From the NCBI GenBank assembly GCA_013330765.1, contig DUHU01000027.1, positions 1 to 5,177 of the forward strand: DNA of 5,177 nt, written 5' to 3'. The position numbers and the translations under genes are program-made. This document shows, in pieces, positions 1 through 5,177 of this stretch. This DNA comes from Candidatus Poseidoniaceae archaeon. GTDB lineage: Archaea > Thermoplasmatota > Poseidoniia > Poseidoniales > Poseidoniaceae. Position 1 is the first letter of the stretch, and the number at the start of each line of letters is the position of its first letter. The notes beneath the pieces were generated by a model, which was not told the origin of the DNA, made no database searches, and saw only the letters and a list, made by a program, of their open reading frames with translations.

Positions 1-21
1 GTTCGAATCCTGCATCGCCCG
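1..21 (+). tRNA. 3' end of a tRNA gene (partial, isotype unknown)
   Basis: The window opens inside a tRNA T-arm. G1 is the last base of the 5' T-stem, TTCGAAT (2-8) is a canonical T-loop, CCTGC (9-13) is the 3' T-stem whose first C pairs with G1, ATCGCCC (14-20) is the 3' acceptor strand, and G21 is the discriminator. The missing 5' half should therefore begin GGGCGAT and contain GCAGG in its T-stem. CCA is not encoded, as the next bases are CTT. A G73 discriminator with a GGGC start would fit archaeal tRNA-Lys, among others, but the anticodon lies outside the window, so the isotype is left open. Confidence 0.85.
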
Positions 22-69
22 CTTGCCCTCTCGTTGAAGACGAACGTTTGCCTTGGGTGCCGATACGTG

Positions 70-106
70 ACGTCGCTACCGTCATGAACGGTGGGCAAGA
101 CGACGT
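70..106 (+). promoter_or_regulatory. Bulged stem-loop immediately upstream of the DUF1295 gene
   Basis: Seen directly: ACGTCG (70-75) is perfectly complementary to CGACGT (101-106). Inside it, CTACCGT (76-82) pairs with ACGGTGG (88-94) with one T-G wobble. The loop is CATGA (83-87), and the only unpaired stretch in the stem is a 6-nt bulge (95-100). This gives 13 pairs ending 3 nt before the ATG at 110. The wobble forms only in plus-strand RNA, which mildly favours an RNA element in the leader over a DNA operator. No clear TATA box or Shine-Dalgarno lies in the 88 nt between the tRNA and the gene, so read-through from the tRNA promoter is possible. The function is not known. Confidence 0.4.
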
Positions 107-109
107 TGC

Positions 110-895
110 ATGAATCCTCTTGCATGGGAAGCCATCGCGGTCTTGACGATGGCCGTGTTGGCCTGGCTGCGCACCGTTTCAAGCGGCCTTGTGACCGTCA
201 TGGACGTCCTCTGGAGCCTCGGCTTCGTGATCATCGCCACGGCACGGATCGTCGCCCTCGGAGGCACGGACACGGTCGGTTGGGTCGTCTACGCTGCCGT
301 CATCATCTGGGCCCTGCGCCTGTCCGTGCATCTGCACCTTCGAACCCGGGACCGTGGAGAGGACCCGAGGTACGTGCGCATGCGCGAAGGCTGGGGCGAC
401 CGTTGGTGGTGGGGCAGCTTCGTGCAAGTGTTCCTGCTTCAAACCGTCATCATGCTCGCCGTGGCCGCACCGCTGCGCCCCTTGCTTGATGCGTCCACGC
501 GCGATGCCCTCCCGCAAGCCGTTCCAATGATGGCCGTCGCCGGCTTGCTCTGCGCCGTCGGCCTGCTCATCGAAGCCGTCTCCGATGAACAATTGCGCCG
601 CTTCCGTGCCAACGCCGGCGCCGGTCAACTGCTGACGACGGGTCTCTTCGCCCTTGTTCGGCATCCAAACCACCTCGGCGAAGCGATGGTCTGGTGGGGC
701 TTCGGACTCGCTGCCCTCGCCATGGGCGGCTGGGGCGTGTGGCCGGTCCTCTTCGGCCCCTTGCTGCTGAACCTGCTCCTGCGTTGGGTCTCAGGCGTGC
801 GGATGTCAGAAGTCGATCTTGAGGTCCGTCCCGGCTTTGCGGCTTGGGTGGCCAGCACGCCGGCCATGTTGCCTTGGCCACGGCCAAGACGGTGA
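110..895 (+). CDS. DUF1295 family membrane protein (steroid 5-alpha-reductase / ICMT-like fold)
   Basis: This 261-residue integral membrane protein matches the DUF1295 family (PF06966) in motif order and length. A hydrophobic N-terminal half (about 8-75) is followed by GEDPRY (83-88), a Trp-rich WGDRWWWGSF stretch (95-104), further membrane segments near 105-120 and 138-156, and E155-x3-DEQ (159-161). The family hallmark RHPNHLGE (184-191) comes next, with WWG (195-197). The C-terminal part has a hydrophobic segment (about 200-224), SGV (228-230), RPGF (240-243) and a terminal MLPWPRPRR. The RHPN-x2-GE region is the presumed cofactor-binding site shared with steroid 5-alpha-reductase and isoprenylcysteine methyltransferase relatives, so a lipid- or isoprenoid-directed reductase or methyltransferase is plausible, but the substrate is unknown. 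ATG 110 is chosen because the upstream ATG (84) and GTG (91) are out of frame. It stands alone on its strand and ends 15 nt from a convergent gene. Confidence 0.88.
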   Translation: MNPLAWEAIAVLTMAVLAWLRTVSSGLVTVMDVLWSLGFVIIATARIVALGGTDTVGWVVYAAVIIWALRLSVHLHLRTRDRGEDPRYVRMREGWGDRWWWGSFVQVFLLQTVIMLAVAAPLRPLLDASTRDALPQAVPMMAVAGLLCAVGLLIEAVSDEQLRRFRANAGAGQLLTTGLFALVRHPNHLGEAMVWWGFGLAALAMGGWGVWPVLFGPLLLNLLLRWVSGVRMSEVDLEVRPGFAAWVASTPAMLPWPRPRR

Positions 896-904
896 GCGGC
901 CCCT

Positions 905-921
905 CCACGGTCACGCCGTGG
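905..921. terminator. Small hairpin at a convergent gene junction, possible bidirectional terminator
   Basis: CCACGG (905-910) and CCGTGG (916-921) form a perfect 6-bp inverted repeat around a 5-nt loop (911-915). The loop includes the stop codon of the minus-strand lipoprotein gene, and the repeat starts 9 nt after the stop of the plus-strand gene. The symmetry suits two converging transcripts. There is no T-tract on either side, which both bacterial intrinsic and archaeal termination normally use, so the terminator role is weakly supported. Confidence 0.25.
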
Positions 922-2395
922 CATTGCCGGCGACAAGAGGCGTCAATTCACCCACGTCAGCCAAGAGGCTCGGTCCGCTTGCGAGGTAAATCAGGGTGCC
1001 CAGCCGGTCGCGCGAATCCTCCGGAGTAGGCGTGTCCTTCGTGGCGCAATCGCCGGTGCAGCCGTCGGTGATGGCGATGAAAATTCGGCCCTGGTTGTCG
1101 ATCACGATGTCGTTGAAATCGAGCAGGTTCCTGTTCGACCCGCCAATGTCGCGACAGTCGCCGCTGTTGAGGCAAATCGAGCCGACTTGCACCGGATCTT
1201 GGGTCACGCGGACCGTTTGGAACACGGGGTTCTCGTCCAGGGCATTCATGCTGTAGGTGACGTAGAGGTCGTAGCTCACGTTGGCCGTGGCGTAGTGGGC
1301 GTTGCCGTCCCACGGGTTGCCGTCGATGTCCGGCACGCCAAGGGCATCGCCGTCTTCGCTGCCAAGGTAGGCCACCGCCATGCGACCGGGATCGCCGGCG
1401 ATGATTTGTGGGAAGACGCTGGAGACGACCTCGACGGGGGAAATGCGCAGGCTGGTCTGCTCCCAAGAGTCACCAGAATCGGTGCTTCGCGACATGTAGA
1501 CGCCTTGGTCGGCACCCGTCCACACGTGGTAGCCGTTGCTCTCCGTGTCTGCGGCCATCTCGGAGTTCTTGCGAGGGTTCGGCGTCCCGACGTCTTCGCC
1601 CATCGTCTTCTCTTCCCAGTTGAGGCCGTTGTCCTTCGAGACCACCAGGGTCGGCGTAGCGACTCGGGGCGGCACGTAGACGGTGCCGTCCGGGGCCGAG
1701 GAAATGGCGCCGTGCAGACCACCGTTGGTGGTCACCAGCCCGAAGGCTTGGCCACCGACGGCGAAGGTTGCTCCGCCGTCCAGGGAGGTGTAGCAGAAGA
1801 TGCCGGCGAGTTTGTTGTAGCAGAAGTAGACGGCTGAATCGTACACCGGGCTGCCGATGGCGCCGTAGCCGGAATCGGTCCACGGACCCGTGGCGAGCTT
1901 GATGTGGTCGTTCAAAGGAACGGGCCCTGAGTCATGCGGATTGCCCAACCAGGTTTCGCCGTCGTCGTCGGACCAACCGATCCATGTGGTGGCCAAACCG
2001 ACCATCTGGACGTTGAAAATACGGTCCGTGTCCGGGTCGACCCAGCCCCAAGGATCGCTGGTCGAGGGAGCTTGCGTCACGTCGCCTTCCACCGTGTTGA
2101 CCCACGATTCACCGGAGTCGCAGGAGCGCATCACCTTCTCGAGGGCGATGAAGAAGATGCACCCGCTGGAGGTCACGCCCACGCTGGGTTCGGGGCCCTG
2201 CTGCCCCACGTCGTTGACGTAGTAGGCGGTGTCGAAGGGCTCAACGTCCACGGCCAAGCCGTCACCGCCGGTGACCCAAACACCGTCCATGGTCTCCTCT
2301 TCGACCGGTGGAACGGGGGGGGTTTCGCTGCTGATGCAACCGGCCATTGGCGCAAGCAGCATCAGGAAGGTCAGCAGCAGGGCTGCGGGGCGCAT
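911..2395 (-). CDS. Secreted lipoprotein with Asp-box (BNR/sialidase-type) beta-propeller repeats
   Basis: This is a 494-residue exported protein. Residues 2-19 form a short signal peptide (one Arg, a Leu-rich core) ending in the lipobox MAGC, so Cys20 is the predicted lipid-anchored N-terminus. A Pro/Glu linker (24-34) follows. Five Asp-box motifs of the form S-x-D-x-G-x-(T/S/N)-(W/F) start at S91, S142, S204, S253 and S304, and mark beta-propeller blades as in sialidases and BNR proteins. A weaker blade-like stretch lies near 424-442. Eight cysteines besides the lipobox occur as close pairs (79/92, 192/201, 408/414, 446/450), consistent with disulfides outside the cell. The protein is rich in Asp and has no C-terminal membrane anchor. 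Asp boxes show the fold, not the activity: no sialidase catalytic residues could be assigned, so it may be a glycan-active enzyme or a surface binding protein. It is divergent from the photolyase fusion and convergent with the DUF1295 gene. Confidence 0.88.
   Translation of the reverse strand: MRPAALLLTFLMLLAPMAGCISSETPPVPPVEEETMDGVWVTGGDGLAVDVEPFDTAYYVNDVGQQGPEPSVGVTSSGCIFFIALEKVMRSCDSGESWVNTVEGDVTQAPSTSDPWGWVDPDTDRIFNVQMVGLATTWIGWSDDDGETWLGNPHDSGPVPLNDHIKLATGPWTDSGYGAIGSPVYDSAVYFCYNKLAGIFCYTSLDGGATFAVGGQAFGLVTTNGGLHGAISSAPDGTVYVPPRVATPTLVVSKDNGLNWEEKTMGEDVGTPNPRKNSEMAADTESNGYHVWTGADQGVYMSRSTDSGDSWEQTSLRISPVEVVSSVFPQIIAGDPGRMAVAYLGSEDGDALGVPDIDGNPWDGNAHYATANVSYDLYVTYSMNALDENPVFQTVRVTQDPVQVGSICLNSGDCRDIGGSNRNLLDFNDIVIDNQGRIFIAITDGCTGDCATKDTPTPEDSRDRLGTLIYLASGPSLLADVGELTPLVAGNATA
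2315..2322. repeat. Eight-base G:C homopolymer in the lipoprotein gene
   Basis: A run of eight G on the plus strand (C on the coding strand) encodes the end of Thr25 plus Pro26 and Pro27, five codons after the lipobox cysteine. A one-base slip would frameshift the whole mature protein. It is the longest homopolymer I noticed in the window. Confidence 0.9.
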
Positions 2396-2421
2396 GAGAG
2401 GGCCTGTGTCTTGCCCCTCTC
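2396..2421 (-). promoter_or_regulatory. Perfect 7-bp inverted repeat abutting the lipoprotein start codon
   Basis: GAGAGGG (2396-2402) and CCCTCTC (2415-2421) are exact reverse complements separated by 12 nt, and the dyad touches the ATG at 2395. On the coding (minus) strand the order is GAGAGGG, loop, CCCTCTC, ATG. If transcription starts upstream, this is a leader hairpin that hides the only purine-rich, Shine-Dalgarno-like run. If the gene is leaderless, it is a DNA dyad between the TATA-like patch and the start, in a position typical of a repressor operator. Which of the two applies cannot be told from sequence. Confidence 0.4.
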
Positions 2422-2426
2422 AAATC
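2421..2426 (-). promoter_or_regulatory. TATA-like patch for the lipoprotein gene
   Basis: The minus strand reads GATTTG here, within the context GGAGGATTTGAG, and is centred about 28 nt upstream of the ATG. That is the spacing expected of an archaeal TATA box for a leaderless transcript. It is only moderately A/T-rich and is proposed on position and local composition alone. Confidence 0.25.
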
Positions 2427-2442
2427 CTCCGTGTGTTGCGGA

Positions 2443-2457
2443 GAAGAACGTTCCTTC
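2443..2457. promoter_or_regulatory. Imperfect palindrome upstream of the photolyase fusion gene
   Basis: GAAG (2443-2446) and CTTC (2454-2457) flank the palindrome AACGTT (2447-2452), with C2453 as the single unpaired base. GAACG recurs at 2463-2467 and 2469-2473. The dyad lies just upstream of the TATA-like patch at 2456-2463, which is where an activator or BRE-associated factor could bind. The repeats are short and could be chance. Confidence 0.2.
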
Positions 2458-2463
2458 AAAACG
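2456..2463 (+). promoter_or_regulatory. TATA-like patch for the photolyase fusion gene
   Basis: TTCAAAAC is a local A/T-rich stretch in a GC-rich region, centred about 24-25 nt before the ATG at 2484. This fits a TATA box serving a leaderless or very short-leader transcript. No Shine-Dalgarno precedes that ATG, which agrees with a leaderless start. The match to a TATA consensus is loose. Confidence 0.3.
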
Positions 2464-2483
2464 AACGTGAACGCCCGTAGGCC

Positions 2484-4808
2484 ATGGTGGATGCTCCCTT
2501 GCCGGTCCACCTCGATGAGCGGTGCATCCGACATCCGGGCCCTGAAGCCCAATCTCCGCGGGTTGTGGTCCATTGGATGAGGGCCGCACTGCGGTTGGAC
2601 GAGAATCCCACGTTCGACGTGGCACGAACGATGGCCAATGCCCTCGGCCTTCCTTTGATCGTCTACCAAGGCATTGACGAACGTTATCCGCACGCGTCCT
2701 ACAGGCACCATCGCTTCCTGTTGGAAGGGGCCGCCGACGTGGCGCATCGCGCCGAGGAACTTGGCGTCAAACACGTCCTGCACGTCGCCAGGGAAGGTCA
2801 TCGCGAATCTGCGCTGCTCCGACTTGCCGAAGAAGCCGCGGTGGTGGTCACCGACTTGGTGGACCTTGAGCCGTGGTCCGCGTGGACTGAAGCGGTCTCA
2901 AACGTACGGCAGACCGTCGAGGTCGATGCCCACTGCGTGTTGCCTCGGCCCGTGTTTGGCCGAACGGCCGACCGCCCGTTCCGTTTCAAGGACGCCACCA
3001 AACGCGAAATGAAGCGCCGGATGGGTCAACCGTGGCCCGCGTGTAAGGTGGACTTGCCTACGCTTCCCGAGGCATGGACGCCTCCCTTCACTCCCGTTGA
3101 TGCGGCCCATGAACTCCGCAAGGACGGCGCGCGCGGATTGTTGGCGGCGTGCCGCATCGACCCGAGCGTGGTTCCCGTCGAGGGCATGACCGGGGGCGCG
3201 TCCGTCGGCATGGCACGATGGAAGGCCTACCTCAACGAAGGATTGAGCCGCTACCACAGAACCCGAAACAACGCGGCTTTACGCCAAGGGGTCAGCGGCA
3301 TGTCGCCTTGGTTGCACCACGGCATGATCGCCGCGACGCGGCTCGTGCGAGATGCGGCAGAACACGGCACGAAAGGGGCCGAGAAATTCCTCGATGAAAT
3401 GCTCGTCTTCCGTGAGCATGCCTACCACCACGTCCACGACGTCGCTCGACCGCAGGCGTGGGATCGACTGCCCGACTGGGCCCGTGCATCGTGGCGCGGA
3501 TCGGCCTTGGTTCACCCGGCTCGAGCGGCCATGGACCTTGAGCGAGGCAAAAGCGACGATGCGTTGTGGAACGCCGCTCAAATTGGCTTGGTTCGCCACG
3601 GCGTGATGCACAACAACGTGCGGATGACGTGGGGCAAAGGGACCGTCCGCTGGATCGAGGACCCTGAATCCGCCATGCGGCTGACGCAGGACCTCAACGA
3701 CCGGTACGCACTGGACGGACGCAACCCAAATTCCCTCGCTGGCGTGATGTGGTGTTTCGGTCTCTTCGACCGGCCTTTCGACCCTCCTGAAGCCCGGATG
3801 GGTCGCGTGCGTCGACGGGACTCCCGCGACCATGCAGCACGTCTGGACATGAACGCGTACCGGGGCTGGACCGAGGCTTCGGCCCGGGCAGTGCCGCTCA
3901 ACGTCGGCGTGGTGGGCGGAGGCATGTCAGGTCGGTTTGCGGCTCGGATGTTGACCGATTTGGGGCATGCGGTGACCGTGTACGACAAGGGACGCCGAGC
4001 AAGCGGCCGTCTGTCCGACCGGACCGCCCACGACGGTACCCCCTTCCAACTCGGCGCACCGAAAGTGGACGGTTGGCCGGAATGGTCGGAACGGCACGTC
4101 CAGGACTGGGTTGAACGAGGGTTCCTTCAGATCAATGGGGAGCACCCACACACCACCTTCCCACCGTTGCTGGAGCACCTCGGAGACGGGCTTGACGTGC
4201 GTCAACTGCATCGCGTGGACGGATTGGAGATCACGCCAAGCGGCGCCCGGATGCGCATTATTTCACCCAAGGGACCCATGGAAGTGGACCATGACCACGT
4301 CCTTGTCGCCGCTCCGTTCGAGCAATCCAGAGCCTTGCTGGACACGGCGGGCATCGAGGTCCACGGTCGAAGTGAACCGTGTTGGGTGGCCTGGGGCCCA
4401 GCTCCTGATGGCTCATTGGAAGCACCTGAAGGGTGGACCCTGACCCGTCGGGGGCGTGACGCGTCGACGCTCGAGGTGCGCTTGGACGCTGAAACGAGCG
4501 CGGCGGACCTCGAACGAAGCCTGCCTGACATGGCGGTGAACGTCGCCACCACGCTTGGGTTGAATCCCGAGGGATGGTCGGCGCACCGATGGCGCTTCAG
4601 CCGTCCGATTGAAGGCCCTGAAACGCCCGTTCAACACGGCCCATTTACCGTGATCGGTGACGCGTTTGGCACCCCCATCGGGACCGCAGGAGCGGCGCTC
4701 GACAGTGCCGCACGGGCCGTCGCGAACCTCCATTGCAGCGTCGGCTGGGAGCCGGCGAACGTGGGTGCAAACTCGCAACAAACCGACCTGTCAACGTGGG
4801 GGGCCTGA
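2484..4808 (+). CDS. Class II CPD photolyase fused to a renalase-like FAD/NAD(P) oxidoreductase
   Basis: A 774-residue two-domain flavoprotein. Residues about 26-460 are a class II photolyase, which uses FADH- and light to split cyclobutane pyrimidine dimers. Evidence: an N-terminal Rossmann/antenna part (VVVHWM at 28-32, then ASYRHHRFLLEG at 71-82), SGMSPWLHHG (271-280), MLVFRE (306-311), LWNAAQ (361-366), MHNNVRMTWGKG (375-386) and LNDRYALDGRNPN (404-416). Trp362, Trp383 and Trp390 match the class II electron-transfer tryptophans in spacing, and Asn405 matches the flavin-N5 asparagine. After a linker, residues about 471-749 form a COG3380/renalase-type domain: dinucleotide fold VVGGGMSG (476-483), VYDKGRRASGRL (499-510) and a C-terminal FAD motif GDAFG (725-729). 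The first in-frame start is ATG 2484, because TAG lies at 2478-2480; conserved sequence begins near residue 26. The oxidoreductase substrate is unknown; supplying electrons to the photolyase flavin is a guess. It likely forms an operon with the next gene. Confidence 0.9.
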   Translation: MVDAPLPVHLDERCIRHPGPEAQSPRVVVHWMRAALRLDENPTFDVARTMANALGLPLIVYQGIDERYPHASYRHHRFLLEGAADVAHRAEELGVKHVLHVAREGHRESALLRLAEEAAVVVTDLVDLEPWSAWTEAVSNVRQTVEVDAHCVLPRPVFGRTADRPFRFKDATKREMKRRMGQPWPACKVDLPTLPEAWTPPFTPVDAAHELRKDGARGLLAACRIDPSVVPVEGMTGGASVGMARWKAYLNEGLSRYHRTRNNAALRQGVSGMSPWLHHGMIAATRLVRDAAEHGTKGAEKFLDEMLVFREHAYHHVHDVARPQAWDRLPDWARASWRGSALVHPARAAMDLERGKSDDALWNAAQIGLVRHGVMHNNVRMTWGKGTVRWIEDPESAMRLTQDLNDRYALDGRNPNSLAGVMWCFGLFDRPFDPPEARMGRVRRRDSRDHAARLDMNAYRGWTEASARAVPLNVGVVGGGMSGRFAARMLTDLGHAVTVYDKGRRASGRLSDRTAHDGTPFQLGAPKVDGWPEWSERHVQDWVERGFLQINGEHPHTTFPPLLEHLGDGLDVRQLHRVDGLEITPSGARMRIISPKGPMEVDHDHVLVAAPFEQSRALLDTAGIEVHGRSEPCWVAWGPAPDGSLEAPEGWTLTRRGRDASTLEVRLDAETSAADLERSLPDMAVNVATTLGLNPEGWSAHRWRFSRPIEGPETPVQHGPFTVIGDAFGTPIGTAGAALDSAARAVANLHCSVGWEPANVGANSQQTDLSTWGA

Positions 4809-5177
4809 ATGGGCGCTTTTCGAGACGCGCTTCTTCCCGCAAAGCGGGAAGCAGTGGAACGCTGGTGCTACGTGCACGTGGACCAGCTGAGCCTTGACGT
4901 GGGGCCGTGGCGCCCGACGCCGGACCTCCCGCGTTCGTCCATCGGCCTGATCCTCGTCGAAACGTCATGGAAGGCCAAGCAGCGCCCTTACCACCAACAG
5001 AAGTTGGCGCTGGTGCTCACCAACCTGCGTCATTTTGCACTTGAGGCACAAGACGCAGGCCACCCTGTCGTGGTCCTGCACGACGAGCGCCCGTACGAGG
5101 ACGTGCTTGAGGCAGAGGCTGCCCAGCTTCTCGCGCACCGGCCGCACAAACGGCGACGGCTCGTAGCCCCACAGCTC
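4809..5177 (+). CDS. Cryptochrome/photolyase family protein, FeS-BCP/(6-4) type, N-terminal part
   Basis: The reading frame is open from ATG 4809 to the window edge (123 complete codons), so the 3' end is missing; family members run to about 500 residues. It matches the N-terminal antenna domain of the deoxyribodipyrimidine photolyase-related family (PF04244/COG3046): VHVDQLSLDVGPW (22-34, with the DQL hallmark at 25-27), IGLILVETSWKAK (45-57), then RPYHQQKLALVL (59-70) and LRHFALEAQDAGHPVVVL (73-90). Characterised relatives are iron-sulfur (6-4) photolyases. The cluster cysteines would lie in the missing C-terminal part, so this assignment rests on the N-terminus alone. ATG 4809 directly follows the upstream TGA (4806-4808) and is in the same frame. 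A G6 run (4798-4803), 5 nt ahead, is the only ribosome-binding candidate, so translation is probably coupled to the upstream gene. Confidence 0.82.
   Translation, partial: MGAFRDALLPAKREAVERWCYVHVDQLSLDVGPWRPTPDLPRSSIGLILVETSWKAKQRPYHQQKLALVLTNLRHFALEAQDAGHPVVVLHDERPYEDVLEAEAAQLLAHRPHKRRRLVAPQL
4833..4851 (+). other. 8-bp GC-rich hairpin early in the second photolyase gene
   Basis: CTTCCCGC (4833-4840) and GCGGGAAG (4844-4851) are exact reverse complements with a 3-nt AAA loop. The hairpin falls in codons 9-15 and starts 24 nt after the TGA that separates the two photolyase genes. It could slow ribosomes or influence re-initiation or stop-codon readthrough at the junction. One such perfect stem in a window of this size is not far from chance expectation. 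Confidence 0.35.

Noticed and set aside
1..21. The tRNA 3' end as an attachment site of an integrated element
   Set aside because: No integrase, no second copy of the tRNA 3' end and no composition shift are visible in the window.
40..47. Octamer ACGAACGT shared by the spacers upstream of two genes (also 2461-2468)
   Set aside because: The same octamer occurs inside the photolyase coding region at 2677-2684, so it is not specific to regulatory DNA.
179..673. A 164-codon minus-strand open frame opposite the DUF1295 gene
   Set aside because: It is antisense to a recognisable membrane protein, and its His/Asp/Gly-rich composition is typical of a shadow frame.
1187..1837. A 216-codon plus-strand open frame opposite the lipoprotein gene
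   Set aside because: It is antisense to a gene with clear signal peptide and domain motifs, is rich in Arg, Val, Gly and His as expected of a GC-rich shadow frame, and shows no recognisable domain.
2486..2511. A 6-bp stem (GGTGGA/TCCACC) overlapping the photolyase start codon
   Set aside because: A 6-bp stem with a 14-nt loop is expected often by chance in GC-rich sequence.
3279..3833. A 184-codon minus-strand open frame opposite the photolyase fusion
   Set aside because: It lies fully inside the conserved photolyase core on the other strand and has no family signature.
4806..4808. TGA as a selenocysteine codon
   Set aside because: No cysteine-aligned position is expected between these two domains, TGA is followed at once by a plausible ATG start, and archaeal SECIS elements lie in untranslated regions rather than next to the codon.

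Overview
The window is GC-rich and almost fully coding. It most resembles a marine planktonic euryarchaeon of the Marine Group II / Poseidoniales type. That placement is inference: it rests on a tRNA 3' end with no encoded CCA, a class II photolyase, a large secreted Asp-box lipoprotein with an archaeal/bacterial-style lipobox, near-absent Shine-Dalgarno sequences, and A/T patches about 25-28 nt upstream of two start codons, as in leaderless archaeal genes. A bacterial origin is not excluded.

Layout, left to right. (1) Positions 1-21 are the last 21 nt of a plus-strand tRNA. (2) An 88-nt spacer follows; it carries a bulged stem-loop that ends 3 nt before the next start codon. (3) 110-895 (+) encodes a DUF1295-family membrane protein of the steroid-5-alpha-reductase / isoprenylcysteine-methyltransferase fold. 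(4) 911-2395 (-) converges on it with a 15-nt gap and encodes a secreted lipoprotein with five Asp-box (BNR) motifs. (5) 2396-2483 is a divergent intergenic region with two dyads and a TATA-like patch for each flanking gene. (6) 2484-4808 (+) encodes a 774-residue fusion of a class II CPD photolyase and a renalase-like (COG3380-type) FAD/NAD(P) oxidoreductase. (7) 4809-5177 (+) begins directly after the fusion's stop codon, in the same reading frame. It is the N-terminal 123 residues of a second cryptochrome/photolyase family protein (PF04244/COG3046, the FeS-BCP type that includes prokaryotic (6-4) photolyases), cut off by the window edge.

How they may work together: the last two genes form a compact light-driven DNA repair unit in which a CPD photolyase, a flavin oxidoreductase and a probable (6-4)-type photolyase are encoded head to tail, separated by a single TGA. 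The oxidoreductase half may keep a photolyase flavin reduced or act on another photodamage-related substrate. The sequence alone does not decide this. The DUF1295 protein may belong to the same photoprotection theme, because such genes often sit near photolyases in bacteria. The lipoprotein looks like a separate cell-surface function. No mobile element, CRISPR array or integrase is visible.
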